A stretch of DNA of 28,470 bases, from contig CAAGHY010000094.1 in the NCBI GenBank assembly GCA_900769735.1, forward strand, positions 1 through 28,470, given 5' to 3'. The notes under the pieces are model-generated. The model made no database searches. It was given only the letters and a program-made list of their open reading frames with translations, and was not told the origin of the DNA. Shown piece after piece: positions 1-9,006 of the stretch. This DNA is from Rikenellaceae bacterium. GTDB lineage: Bacteria > Bacteroidota > Bacteroidia > Bacteroidales > UBA932. Position 1 is the first letter of the stretch. Every line of letters starts with the position of its first letter. The position numbers and the translations under genes were made by a program.

Positions 1-440
1 GAGATTACTCCCACTACAGAGCCTTTTGTTGCAAGTAGATATGGAAGTGCATATTTGGTGCAAAATACAGTTCCCCAGAAATTGACATCCATAAGGTTCT
101 TTATTACGCTCAGATCCAAATCCCTGAACATTGCCCTCATTGAGATGCCCGCATTGTTTACAAGCACATCAATTCTGCCATAAACCTCTGCAGTTTTTTC
201 TATAAGGTTCCTGCAATCCTCCTCCTTCACTACATCAGTCTGTACTGCAAGGAATCTTGGAACAGTTTTCTCTCCAAGTTCAGCATTTTTACCATACCTG
301 TTGCCCAGTGCTGCAACTGTACTTTCCATCTTCCCGATATTTCTTGCTGCCAATACTACGCAGTCACCTTTGGCTGCAAAAGCTTCTGCCGCCGCAAGGC
401 CAATACCAGAACTGGCTCCTGTTACAATTACCACTTTCAT
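1..440 (-). CDS. SDR-family NAD(P)-dependent oxidoreductase, 3' part outside window
   Basis: The first 146 codons of a short-chain dehydrogenase/reductase run off the left edge of the window. The protein opens with the Rossmann cofactor-binding motif TGASSGIG at about residues 7-14 and carries the structural motif NNAG (LVNNAGIS) near residue 100. The visible part ends in GSVVGVIS, where the first catalytic residue, the active-site Ser, is expected; the YxxxK pair lies beyond the edge. The substrate cannot be told from this half. The start is the ATG at 440-438, 14 bases after the stop of the M23 peptidase gene, so it is probably the last visible gene of the gyrB-peptidase transcription unit. 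Family assignment is firm, specific function unknown. Confidence 0.88.
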   Translation of the reverse strand, partial: MKVVIVTGASSGIGLAAAEAFAAKGDCVVLAARNIGKMESTVAALGNRYGKNAELGEKTVPRFLAVQTDVVKEEDCRNLIEKTAEVYGRIDVLVNNAGISMRAMFRDLDLSVIKNLMDVNFWGTVFCTKYALPYLLATKGSVVGVI

Positions 441-454
441 AACTGAAGGATTTT

Positions 455-1405
455 TTAGGTATATCTTATCTTTCTTCCAATCCTTAGAATTGTCTTTGTT
501 GTAATACCGTTCAATTTGCAAAGCTTGCTCACAGAAACACCTGTCCTGTACGCAATCCTGCCAAGGGTGTCACCCTTTTTAACGGTCCAGTACCTTATTT
601 TGTCAATCTCGGCTTTGTAGGCAAAAGTGTTTGAGCTTATCACAAGCACCGGTTTCTTTACCTGGTGGGTCTGGAAATCCACAATGTCATTAGGATTGAT
701 TGGGTTTCCCAAATATCTGAACTCCAGATGAAGATGGTATCCTGTTGAACGTCCTGTATTTCCACCCATTCCTACCGCATCACCGGCCTTGATTTTCTGG
801 TCCTGTTTAACCAGAATCTTGTTAAGGTGGCCGTAAAGGGTTTCAAGTCCGTTGTCGTGTCTCACCACTACAAAATATCCGTAACCCCTGTCCCTTCTGG
901 TAATTCGTACAGTCCCGTCAAAAGCGCTTCTTACAGTGTCACCACGGTGAACCTTAAGGTCAATTCCATAATGGAACTTCCACTTTCTGAAACCCCAGTT
1001 TGAGGTGACGTGTTTCACAGAAGGAGGGCAGTATCCGCTTACATCAACCTTTATGGTATCTTTCATACCAACAAGTGAAACGTTGTAAGGGTTTATTGAA
1101 GTGCTGCTCCAAATGTCATACTCTTCCGGAAGATCTGAAAAATCTGAAAATTTCACCTCCTCCTCAAGTGCAGGAATCTCTGTAGGCAGTTCAAAGAAAA
1201 TGCTCTCCAATGTTACTCCCGATATTTCACTGTATGTAACAGCTGGAAGCCTTGAGTAATCCGGACCGGATACCTCAATCTTCCTTTCTTTGGAGAATAT
1301 TTTCCTGAAAGTGCCTCCCACTTTCTCAACAAAGCGGGATTGGGCATTTGCGCCTGCCTGGATTCCAAGCAGCATCAGGAGTATCAGTAAATACCTCTTA
1401 AGCAT
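455..1405 (-). CDS. M23-family metallopeptidase with C-terminal LysM domain
   Basis: The 316-residue protein starts with a signal peptide (MLKRYLLILLMLLGIQAGAN, then AQ), so it is exported. A peptidase M23 (LytM/gametolysin-like) domain covers about residues 125-240, with the zinc ligands visible as H145 and D149 (HYGID) and H226 in YHLHLE, plus H193 in YGHLN. A LysM peptidoglycan-binding repeat follows at about 271-315 (YWTVKKGDTLGRIAYRTGVS). The predicted role is peptidoglycan endopeptidase or amidase-activating factor in cell-wall remodelling. I chose the ATG at 1405 because it begins the signal peptide; longer readings in this frame extend into gyrB and lose it. The ATG overlaps the gyrB stop by 8 bases, suggesting translational coupling. 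All zinc ligands look intact, so an active enzyme is inferred. Confidence 0.9.
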   Translation of the reverse strand: MLKRYLLILLMLLGIQAGANAQSRFVEKVGGTFRKIFSKERKIEVSGPDYSRLPAVTYSEISGVTLESIFFELPTEIPALEEEVKFSDFSDLPEEYDIWSSTSINPYNVSLVGMKDTIKVDVSGYCPPSVKHVTSNWGFRKWKFHYGIDLKVHRGDTVRSAFDGTVRITRRDRGYGYFVVVRHDNGLETLYGHLNKILVKQDQKIKAGDAVGMGGNTGRSTGYHLHLEFRYLGNPINPNDIVDFQTHQVKKPVLVISSNTFAYKAEIDKIRYWTVKKGDTLGRIAYRTGVSVSKLCKLNGITTKTILRIGRKIRYT

Positions 1406-3383
1406 CAATATTGGCGTATTTTGCGTTCTGCTCAATGAATTCCCTTCTTGGTGGTACATCATCACCCATAAGCATAGAGAAGATGCGGTCTGCCTCAGCT
1501 GCATTCTCAATGGTTACCTGACGCAAGATACGTTTCTCAGGGTCCATAGTGGTATCCCAAAGCTGCTCTGCGTTCATCTCTCCAAGACCTTTGTATCGCT
1601 GGATGCTGATACCTTTCTCAGAACCGCCGCCCAACTCCTCTACAATTGCCTTGCGCTCTTCCTCAGTCCAGCAGTACTTCTCAGTCTTGCCTTTCTTAAC
1701 CCTGTACAAAGGTGGGGTTGCACAATATACGTGACCGTTCTTGATAAGGTCAATCATATGGCGGAAGAAGAATGTAAGGATAAGTGTTGTAATGTGGCTT
1801 CCGTCCACATCAGCATCGGTCATAATGATAACCTTATGATAACGCAATTTGCTTAGATTCAAAGCTTTGCTGTCCTCTTCTGTTCCAATGGTAACTCCAA
1901 GGGCAGTATAGATGTTACGTATCTCCTGGCTCTCAAGCACTTTGTGCTCCATTGCCTTCTCCACGTTGAGGATTTTACCCCTAAGAGGAAGGATAGCCTG
2001 GAATCCTCTGTCACGGCCGGTTTTGGCAGTACCGCCCGCAGAGTCTCCCTCCACAAGGTAAAGCTCGCATTTCTCAGGATCCCTGTTTGAACAGTCTGCC
2101 AGTTTTCCAGGAAGGCCTGCACCGGACATAACTGTCTTTCTCTGTACAAGCTCCCTTGCCTTGCGTGCAGCGTGTCTTGCTGTTGCAGCCAGGATAACTT
2201 TCTCAACAATCTGTTTTGCATCTTTAGGGTTCTCCTCAAGATAAATCTCAAGAGCCTCACTTACCGCTTTGCTCACAGCTCCGTTAACCTCGCTGTTACC
2301 CAGTTTGGTTTTGGTCTGTCCCTCAAACTGAGGCTCAGCAACCTTAACTGAAATTACTGCAGTAAGACCCTCACGGAAGTCTGCTGCATCAATCTCAAAT
2401 TTAAGCTTGCTCAACATTCCGTTCTTCTCAGCGTAAGCTTTGAGGGTTGTAGTAAGACCCCTTCTGAAACCGCTCAGGTGAGTACCACCCTCTATAGTGT
2501 TGATGTTGTTTACGTATGAATGGATATTCTCAGAGAAACCGGTATTGTACTGCATTGCAATCTCAATTGGAATACCAGTCTTGTCTGTCTCCAGAGAGAT
2601 AGGTTTCTCTGTAAGTTTCTCTCTTGTACCATCGAGGTAAGCTACAAACTCAAGCAGACCCTGCTCTGAGTGGAATGTCTCTGATTTCTCAACCTCAACA
2701 GTCTCACCCTCGTCGTTAATCTCAGTAACTCTGGTATCAGTGATTGTAAGCTTCACACCCTTGTTCAGGTATGCAAGCTCCCTCAATCTTGCAGCAAGGA
2801 TATCATAGCTGTACTCTGTGGTAACGGTAAAGATCTCCCCATCAGGTTTGAAAGTGATGATTGTACCTGTATCGTCAGCATCGCCTACAACCTTTACAGG
2901 GTACTGTGGAACTCCTCTTGAGAACTCCTGTACAAACACTTTGCCCTCTCTGTGGATTTCTGCCTTAAGATAAGTTGAAAGGGCGTTCACGCAGGATACA
3001 CCCACACCGTGAAGACCACCTGAAACCTTGTAGCTGTCTTTGCTGAACTTACCGCCGGCGTGAAGAACTGTAAGGACAACCTCAAGGGCGCTGCGTCCCT
3101 CTTTCTCGTGTATACCGGTTGGGATACCCCTACCGTTGTCCTTAACTGTAATTGAATTGTCTTTGTTTATAGTAATGTAGATGTCTGAACAGTAACCTGC
3201 CAGTGCCTCATCTATTGAGTTGTCAACTACCTCATATACCAAATGGTGAAGACCTCTTGCCCCAACGTCTCCAATATACATTGACGGGCGTTTCCTAACC
3301 GCTTCCAAACCCTCCAGCACCTGAATGCTGTCTGCTGAATAATCACCATTATTGGTTACAATATCTTTCTCTATTTCGCTCAT
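1398..3383 (-). CDS. gyrB: DNA gyrase subunit B
   Basis: The 661-residue protein is the ATPase subunit of DNA gyrase, which with GyrA introduces negative supercoils. The GHKL ATPase domain is at the N terminus (VVDNSIDEALAG, DNGRGIP, and GGLHGVGVSCVNALS as ATP lid). The transducer domain follows. The TOPRIM domain begins at EGDSAGGTAKTGRDR and includes the metal-binding DADVDGSH motif. The C-terminal signature QRYKGLGEMNAEQLWDTTMDP is present. Length is that of the short class of GyrB, lacking the roughly 165-residue insertion of the E. coli protein. The QRYKGLGEMN form is typical of GyrB rather than ParE. A good Bacteroides-type promoter lies just upstream (3407-3438). The last codons overlap the start of the M23 peptidase gene. 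Confidence 0.97.
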   Translation of the reverse strand: MSEIEKDIVTNNGDYSADSIQVLEGLEAVRKRPSMYIGDVGARGLHHLVYEVVDNSIDEALAGYCSDIYITINKDNSITVKDNGRGIPTGIHEKEGRSALEVVLTVLHAGGKFSKDSYKVSGGLHGVGVSCVNALSTYLKAEIHREGKVFVQEFSRGVPQYPVKVVGDADDTGTIITFKPDGEIFTVTTEYSYDILAARLRELAYLNKGVKLTITDTRVTEINDEGETVEVEKSETFHSEQGLLEFVAYLDGTREKLTEKPISLETDKTGIPIEIAMQYNTGFSENIHSYVNNINTIEGGTHLSGFRRGLTTTLKAYAEKNGMLSKLKFEIDAADFREGLTAVISVKVAEPQFEGQTKTKLGNSEVNGAVSKAVSEALEIYLEENPKDAKQIVEKVILAATARHAARKARELVQRKTVMSGAGLPGKLADCSNRDPEKCELYLVEGDSAGGTAKTGRDRGFQAILPLRGKILNVEKAMEHKVLESQEIRNIYTALGVTIGTEEDSKALNLSKLRYHKVIIMTDADVDGSHITTLILTFFFRHMIDLIKNGHVYCATPPLYRVKKGKTEKYCWTEEERKAIVEELGGGSEKGISIQRYKGLGEMNAEQLWDTTMDPEKRILRQVTIENAAEADRIFSMLMGDDVPPRREFIEQNAKYANIDA

Positions 3384-3406
3384 TTGTACACTAAATTAAT
3401 AACATA

Positions 3407-3438
3407 CAAAAATAGCAAAAAGATACCACTTCAGCAAC
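3407..3438 (-). promoter_or_regulatory. gyrB promoter, Bacteroides type
   Basis: Read on the minus strand, GTTG (3438-3435) is followed after 20 bases by TATTTTTG (3414-3407), a full match to the TAnnTTTG -7 element of the Bacteroidota primary sigma factor. The start point would fall about 20 bases before the gyrB ATG. The -33 element overlaps the stop codon of the preceding barrel gene, so gyrB can be expressed independently of it. Confidence 0.65.
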
Positions 3439-5120
3439 TATAATTTTACAATAATTCCGGCCAGAATTCCCCTTGTTTTCCTTTGGTAAAACGGTGTGTA
3501 TTGGGTTGCGGCATCAAGGAGATTTTCCCCTCTCAACCACACTGTAAGGGCAGGGTTGAAGGCATATTCCACAGTAGCCTGAAGATCTGCAAAGCCGTCA
3601 ACTGCCACAATATTGCCATCAGAGCAGAGAGCCTTCTCTTCCCCCTGCAGATTGCACTGCACACCAATGTAGAACTTCTTGTTCCAATTGTATTTTCCGT
3701 ATACTGAACCCTGAAGCTGAGGGAAACCTATAGCATCAATTTCAGTAGAATGGAGAGTGGATTTCTTCCCTTTGGAGAATGATGCGTATCTGAATGAAGC
3801 TCCACCCTGGAAAGGCTCCGTTGTCACATCAAATTCACCTCCTGCTGCAAATTCACTGTTGTTTGAGTAGAAAGTGGTGAAATGCTTGCTGTCAAGGTTA
3901 TATACAAACTGCTGAAGCCCTTTGTGCATTGCATATCCGGCAAAGATCCTGTAGGAGAATTTGTCTGTAATGCGTCCCTGGAAACCCGCCTCTGCGTGAA
4001 CAGGCACTGAGCTTGCCTTAAGGTGTTCCAGCTCTGTGGAGATGAAGTTGTTCTGTGCAAAAACATCGCTCCAGGCATTGATGCTGTTCCATCCGTCCAC
4101 CTTTCCATACAGCCACAATTTGTCGGGAAGAAGTCTCAAAGAGATGTCTGCTGCAGGGAAGAATGTGTTGTGGAACTGGTCTGCCCCATTATTGCTGTCT
4201 GTGAATTTCCCCTCAATTTTAACTCCCAGATTGAAGATGATGTTGCCGTTGGCATATCTGTACTGCGGGGTGATGTTGAACAGCCCGTAGTGGTATCCCT
4301 CATTTCCGGAGTAGTCTGCATATTTGCCCCCTATTCCAACCATAAACTTGTTGAATCTGCCCACTGTAGGTCCCAACTCGCCTGCAACAGAGAAAAGGTT
4401 CTCTTTAAGAGGTTTCTCCTGAGTGAGTCTCACATCACCGTTCAGTGCATAGTTGAATTTCTGGCCATATTTTCCTGCTCCCGATGATTTTACGCCAAAG
4501 CCCCCTTCCAGCTGATGGAAGTTGAAAGGAACATCCTCCCCAATCTTCTGGAAATATTCCCTTTGGCCCCCTTTATATCCGGCATAAGCATTGAACTGGC
4601 CGCTTCTCCACGCGAAGGTGTAATCAGCCTTTACGCCGTAATCCATTTCCTTGTTTTCAGTGTTTTCTCCTGTTCCTGCAACTTTATCCCCATTTACAGT
4701 GTAAACTGGAACATCTCCCTTGTACATATTCAAGTTGCCTTTCAGGTTAAGGAAGTGGTTCCCCTGCAGTTTTGGGCTGTACAGGATATTGGCCTCCGGA
4801 GCCAGCGGGTATCCGATTCCCAATTTGGCAATCAGTTCAGGATAGCTGTAGTGCTCAAGCTGCGGAACACCTGCCGATTCTACAGGTGAAAACTCGTACA
4901 GGTCCCTGTAAGGCTTGTTGAAGAAAGTGTAGTTGAAATCTGTCTTGAACTTGTACAGAGAATCTGCTATGGATGTACCTATTTTGCCTTTGGTTATCTC
5001 CATCATCTTTCCCTCAAAATCACGGTTAACCTCCACGGTAGGGTCAATCACCTGCTTGTTGTTCTGGGAAATTGCATCAAAAGCAATAAATGTCAATAAT
5101 ATGAGTATCAGTCTTTTCAT
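3438..5120 (-). CDS. outer-membrane beta-barrel protein, TonB-dependent-receptor-like without plug
   Basis: The 560-residue protein has a short signal peptide (MKRLILILLTFIAFDAIS, then Q) and then a long series of alternating aromatic/polar strands typical of outer-membrane beta-barrels (for example FNAYAGYKGGQREYF, FSYRIFAGYAMHKGL). The C-terminal part, VWLRGENLLDAATQYTPFY followed by a terminal GIIVKL strand, resembles the end of TonB-dependent receptors. No N-terminal plug domain or TonB box can be seen, and the length is well below that of complete SusC-like receptors. It probably sits in the outer membrane; what it transports or anchors is unknown. It follows the TPR gene by 64 bases on the same strand, so the two are likely co-transcribed and may form a complex (inference from neighbourhood). 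Confidence 0.75.
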   Translation of the reverse strand: MKRLILILLTFIAFDAISQNNKQVIDPTVEVNRDFEGKMMEITKGKIGTSIADSLYKFKTDFNYTFFNKPYRDLYEFSPVESAGVPQLEHYSYPELIAKLGIGYPLAPEANILYSPKLQGNHFLNLKGNLNMYKGDVPVYTVNGDKVAGTGENTENKEMDYGVKADYTFAWRSGQFNAYAGYKGGQREYFQKIGEDVPFNFHQLEGGFGVKSSGAGKYGQKFNYALNGDVRLTQEKPLKENLFSVAGELGPTVGRFNKFMVGIGGKYADYSGNEGYHYGLFNITPQYRYANGNIIFNLGVKIEGKFTDSNNGADQFHNTFFPAADISLRLLPDKLWLYGKVDGWNSINAWSDVFAQNNFISTELEHLKASSVPVHAEAGFQGRITDKFSYRIFAGYAMHKGLQQFVYNLDSKHFTTFYSNNSEFAAGGEFDVTTEPFQGGASFRYASFSKGKKSTLHSTEIDAIGFPQLQGSVYGKYNWNKKFYIGVQCNLQGEEKALCSDGNIVAVDGFADLQATVEYAFNPALTVWLRGENLLDAATQYTPFYQRKTRGILAGIIVKL

Positions 5121-5184
5121 ATTCTTTATGGCGGAGAAGCCGGTTCAGCGGCTCCTGTTTTAAATCTTTTTTGTGTGGAATTTT

Positions 5185-8091
5185 TTACTGCAGTTTTGCC
5201 AGTTTGCCAAGGCGCATATCAACCTGTTGGATGATGTCATCCTGAGAGGCAGGGGAGTAGTTCTCCTTAATGCTCTCAAAGGTTGCGCGTGCCTGCTCCA
5301 GATTGTCTCTCTCAGCGTATGAATCGCCAAGAGTTATGAAGCTTTTGGCAAGCCAGTAGGTTTGCGGTGTGCCGGAATCAGAAAGGGCAAATGTGAGATT
5401 TTCCACCTGCTCAAACTCTCCTGCATCGTATGCATCAAGGATAAGCAGATAGGCAGCCTCAGCTCCGTAAGCGTCAGTTGGCTCCTTGGCCAATGCCTCA
5501 AGAATCTTTGATCCGTTTTCACGTTCCCCGTTTGCCAGCAATGATTTGGCTTTAATGTAGTTGGCCTCCCTTATAACTGCCCCGTTCTTAAGGTTGAGGG
5601 CAAGTACCTCAGTAGCTGCAGCCAAAGCCGAACGGTAATCCTGCAGGTTGAAATAGCTCCTCATTTTTCCAATGGTACCCTCAGATTTGTTGTTTCCAAG
5701 TTTGGCAATCTGCTCAATGGTTTCGTAAGCCCTTACAGCCTCTTCATATTTCTGTAGCTGGAACGAAAGTTTGGCATAGTTCAAGGTGGCAATCTCGGTA
5801 AAGGCGTCCTCCTGTTTGGTGTTGCTCATCATCACCTGCATATATGCCTTTGCAGCAGCCTCTGCTTTGCCCAACTTGTTGTAGCTCTCAGCCATATAGA
5901 ATTTGGCCTGGGAGGTCTTTGACCCATCAGGGTATTTCTCAAGGAACTGCTGCAATGAGTTCAGAGCTGCAGTATAGTTTCCGCTCAGGAATACCTGCTC
6001 GGCAGAATTGAACAGCATTGTCTCCCTCTCAGAAGCGCTTTTGGTTTCAGAAAGTCCAACCTTATCAAGATAAGCCAGGAAGTCAGCCTGCTTGTTCTGC
6101 TGCGCATAGATGTTCTCAATGCCGGCAAGTGCACTCTGGCTCTCCTCGCTTATGTTCTTATCTTCAATAATCTGCTTGTAATATTCAAGGGCTGTATCAT
6201 ACTTCCCTTTGTTGGCATTGATCATACCGGCCTCAAGTAAAGCCTTATGATAGAACAGGCTGTCTGCAGGGTTGTTGATCAGTTTGTCAAGAACAGCCAT
6301 AGCCTCCTTGTCCTTTGCGTTCTGCACATATGTCCTTCCCAGCTCATAAAGTGCCTGGGTGTAAAGTTTGTCTGAAGAGTATTCAGGAGCAGTGATTTTC
6401 TCAAGTACATCAATCTTGCGGATATCATCAGAAACAAGTCCGTAAGCAACGGCACACTGAAGCGGCGCATAAAGGTCTTTATAGGACTCCAGTTGTGCAA
6501 TCTGGTTGTAAATGTCTGCAGCCTGGGAATAATTGCGGTTCATAAAATAGGAGTCGGCCAGCCTTACCCTAGCCTCATCAACATATCCGCCCCTGTTGTC
6601 CAGCAATGCAAGATAACTTGCAAAAGACTCAATTGCAGCAGGGTAGTTGCCCAACTTGAATTGGTTATAGCCGCTGTTGTAAATTGCCGTAGGATACTCA
6701 GCCGTTCCCTTGAACTGTGAGTTTCCGGTAAGTCTGTTCAGAATATGAAGTGATCCTGCAAAATCATTGGTCCTGTACATACACTCCGCCTGCCAGAACC
6801 CTGCAAGATTGGTAAGCTGGGTGTTTCCGGTTTCGTGTCCGTATTTCACCGCATTTGCAAAATGGTTGTAAGCCATTGTATATGAATCGCTTTCAGCCAG
6901 CTGCAAACCCCTAAGGAATGAAGCTTTCTGCAGATGCCTTGCTGTCTGCTTTTGTGGAGTGCGGATTTTTCCAAGAGCGGCAATTGCCTTCTCATACTCC
7001 TGTCCCATAAGGAATGCGGTTCCCATATAGTTGTGGATCTCATCCCATTTTGCATTGGAAGTAGGGAACTTTGAAAGATACTCCTCAAACGGTGCAATGT
7101 TCTTTCCAATGTCAAAAGAGAGTTTTGCATAGTTGAAAAATGCATCCTCCTTAATGCCTCCGTCAAAATTTCCCTGAGCCGCCAACTTGAAGGATTCCAG
7201 TGCCTTATGCTTGTTCTTCAACTGAATGTAGCACTGTCCCATATGGTAAAGGGCACTCTGGCCAATGGAATCGGCAGGAGTTGCAACCCTCTCAAATGAA
7301 TTTATTGCTTCCCGATAGTTTTTAAGGGTGTATGCAATCATTCCGGAGTAGAAATTGTCCTTCTCCGTGATTTTCTCTGCATTCAGGGCATACAGCTCAT
7401 AATAATATTGTGCTTCGTCGGGAAGATTCTGTGCAAAATAGCTTTCAGAGAGGATTCTGGCCGCCTGGGTTTTGTAACTGTTTCCCAATTGCTGGAAAAC
7501 ACCTTTTCCTGTGGAAGTTACATAGTCATAATCCTTGAGCATAAATTTGCTCTCCAGAATGTAGTACTTGCACGACTCCGCAAATTTTGAATCTTTGCCT
7601 GCCTCCTCAAAAAGGGGGATTGCCCCACCGAAATCGTGCTCCATATAGTTTATGTAGCCAAGGTAATACATTGCTGCAGGGCGGTATTTTCCGTTGGAAA
7701 TCCTGTTGAAAGTATTCTTTGCTTCCTGGTTTTCACCGCTTCTGAACTGGCAATAACCCAGCTTGAACTTGTACTCCTGCTGCTGTGCGCGTGAAAGGGA
7801 GCGGGGATTTGCAAGTTCCAGCTGCTCACCGGCTGCCGAGTAGTTGCCCTGATTGAAACAATATACTGCGTAACTGAATCTTATATGGTCAGCTACAGAC
7901 GATTGTGGATATGCGTTAAGATACTCCTCCACCTCTCCGTGCACATTGGGGTACTCTTTTTCAATCTTTTGGATGAGCTCAAGCCCTTTCTCCCTTGCTA
8001 TGTCTTTCACTGCAGTGGTCTGTCCTGTCAAATTGGATGCGCAAAGAGCCATTCCAATGACCAGTACCAGTATTTTGTTGATTCTTGTCAT
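5185..8091 (-). CDS. large exported tetratricopeptide-repeat (TPR) protein
   Basis: The 968-residue protein begins with a signal peptide (MTRINKILVLVIGMALCASN, then LTGQ). The rest is made of helical TPR-type repeats with the usual A/G/Y spacing, for example NQGNYSAAGEQLELANP, KNYREAINSFERVA, GKYDTALEYYKQIIED and GNYTAALNSLQQFLEKYPDGS, close to the end of the protein (NLEQARATFESIKENY). It is probably a periplasmic or outer-membrane-associated scaffold for protein-protein contact. I use the ATG at 8091 because it opens the signal peptide; a longer reading adds 24 residues of non-secretory sequence. It lies directly upstream of the beta-barrel gene on the same strand, which suggests a two-component envelope assembly. 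No enzyme domain is visible. Confidence 0.85.
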   Translation of the reverse strand: MTRINKILVLVIGMALCASNLTGQTTAVKDIAREKGLELIQKIEKEYPNVHGEVEEYLNAYPQSSVADHIRFSYAVYCFNQGNYSAAGEQLELANPRSLSRAQQQEYKFKLGYCQFRSGENQEAKNTFNRISNGKYRPAAMYYLGYINYMEHDFGGAIPLFEEAGKDSKFAESCKYYILESKFMLKDYDYVTSTGKGVFQQLGNSYKTQAARILSESYFAQNLPDEAQYYYELYALNAEKITEKDNFYSGMIAYTLKNYREAINSFERVATPADSIGQSALYHMGQCYIQLKNKHKALESFKLAAQGNFDGGIKEDAFFNYAKLSFDIGKNIAPFEEYLSKFPTSNAKWDEIHNYMGTAFLMGQEYEKAIAALGKIRTPQKQTARHLQKASFLRGLQLAESDSYTMAYNHFANAVKYGHETGNTQLTNLAGFWQAECMYRTNDFAGSLHILNRLTGNSQFKGTAEYPTAIYNSGYNQFKLGNYPAAIESFASYLALLDNRGGYVDEARVRLADSYFMNRNYSQAADIYNQIAQLESYKDLYAPLQCAVAYGLVSDDIRKIDVLEKITAPEYSSDKLYTQALYELGRTYVQNAKDKEAMAVLDKLINNPADSLFYHKALLEAGMINANKGKYDTALEYYKQIIEDKNISEESQSALAGIENIYAQQNKQADFLAYLDKVGLSETKSASERETMLFNSAEQVFLSGNYTAALNSLQQFLEKYPDGSKTSQAKFYMAESYNKLGKAEAAAKAYMQVMMSNTKQEDAFTEIATLNYAKLSFQLQKYEEAVRAYETIEQIAKLGNNKSEGTIGKMRSYFNLQDYRSALAAATEVLALNLKNGAVIREANYIKAKSLLANGERENGSKILEALAKEPTDAYGAEAAYLLILDAYDAGEFEQVENLTFALSDSGTPQTYWLAKSFITLGDSYAERDNLEQARATFESIKENYSPASQDDIIQQVDMRLGKLAKLQ

Positions 8092-8117
8092 ATCTGTTGT
8101 TCCCTTTTTGTTTGTTG

Positions 8118-8182
8118 GGGCACTTTTGTGCCCGTGGCATTCACCGGTTGTGGTGCGGGGCAATTACCCCCTTGCAAAAGTA
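8118..8182 (-). promoter_or_regulatory. promoter -7 element and hairpin leader of the TPR gene
   Basis: On the minus strand TACTTTTG lies at 8182-8175, a TAnnTTTG match; the -33 element is weak. The predicted leader of about 75 nt begins in a GGGG-CAATTA-CCCC hairpin (8157-8170) and contains a second perfect hairpin, GGGCAC-TTTT-GTGCCC (8118-8133). These may stabilise the transcript or modulate translation. Confidence 0.45.
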
Positions 8183-8214
8183 GAAATTATAACCTTAATT
8201 TTATAAATTTGTGT

Positions 8215-8222
8215 TACTTTTG
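8215..8222 (+). promoter_or_regulatory. ftsE promoter -7 element
   Basis: TACTTTTG matches TAnnTTTG exactly and lies 30 bases before the ftsE ATG. No convincing -33 element is seen. It is divergent from, and only 32 bases from, the matching element of the TPR gene. Confidence 0.5.
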
Positions 8223-8251
8223 ACCTAACTGCTTTTGATGCAGACAAAATT

Positions 8252-8995
8252 ATGCCAAATAATATGGAACAGGAAAATATTCATGATAATATGCAGGAAA
8301 CGGCTGCTCCGCTGGTGCAGATGCAGGGGGTGGATGTGATGAATGATGAGAATCTCATTCTTTCGGATGTGAACATCACAATCAACAAGGGTGAGTTTGT
8401 TTATCTGTTGGGAAAAGTGGGCAGCGGCAAGAGTTCAATCATAAAGACCCTTATTGCAGAGCTCCCTTTGCGTAAGGGCTCGGCCAATGTTGCCGATTTT
8501 GATCTGTGGAAGATAAAGACCAGCCGCATTCCGTTCTTGCGCAGGAAACTGGGTGTTGTGTTCCAGGATTTCCAGCTGCTGATGGACAGGAGTGTGGAAG
8601 ACAATCTTCTTTTTGTCCTGGAGGCAACAGGCTGGAAGAAGAGGAGTGAGATGGTTGCCAGGTCCACTGAGGTCCTTACAATGGTGGGTATGCAGACAAA
8701 AGCGCACAAAATGCCGCACCAGCTGTCGGGAGGAGAACAGCAGAGGGTGGCAATTGCCCGTGCACTGCTGAACAATCCTCCGGTGATCCTTGCTGATGAG
8801 CCTACCGGAAACCTTGATGAGGATACTGCTGCAGACATTATGAAGCTGTTTATGAAGATCCACGCGGAGTACCAGCCGGCAGTACTTATGGTTACCCACA
8901 ACAGGGAACTTTACAAGCGTTATCCCGGACGTGTGCTCATTTGTGAAAACGGCGGCGTAAGGGAGATGGAACAGGAGATAGATTTTGAGATATAA
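8252..8995 (+). CDS. ftsE: FtsE-like cell-division ABC transporter ATP-binding protein
   Basis: The 247-residue protein is a complete ABC ATPase: Walker A GKVGSGKSS at 54-62, Q-loop Gln at about 105 (VFQDFQLL), signature LSGGEQQR at 158-165, Walker B/D-loop VILADEPTGNLDE at about 178-190, and H-loop in VTHNREL. The compact FtsE/LolD layout (VFQDFQLL, ADEPTGNLD) with no membrane segment fits FtsE, which with the membrane partner FtsX activates peptidoglycan hydrolases at the division septum. No ftsX is adjacent in this window. About 20 acidic residues precede the ABC domain; initiation at the second Met (residue 5) is possible. LolD/MacB-type ATPases share these motifs, so the symbol is likely rather than certain. 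Confidence 0.82.
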   Translation: MPNNMEQENIHDNMQETAAPLVQMQGVDVMNDENLILSDVNITINKGEFVYLLGKVGSGKSSIIKTLIAELPLRKGSANVADFDLWKIKTSRIPFLRRKLGVVFQDFQLLMDRSVEDNLLFVLEATGWKKRSEMVARSTEVLTMVGMQTKAHKMPHQLSGGEQQRVAIARALLNNPPVILADEPTGNLDEDTAADIMKLFMKIHAEYQPAVLMVTHNRELYKRYPGRVLICENGGVREMEQEIDFEI

Positions 8996-9006
8996 TATTG
9001 GTTGAT

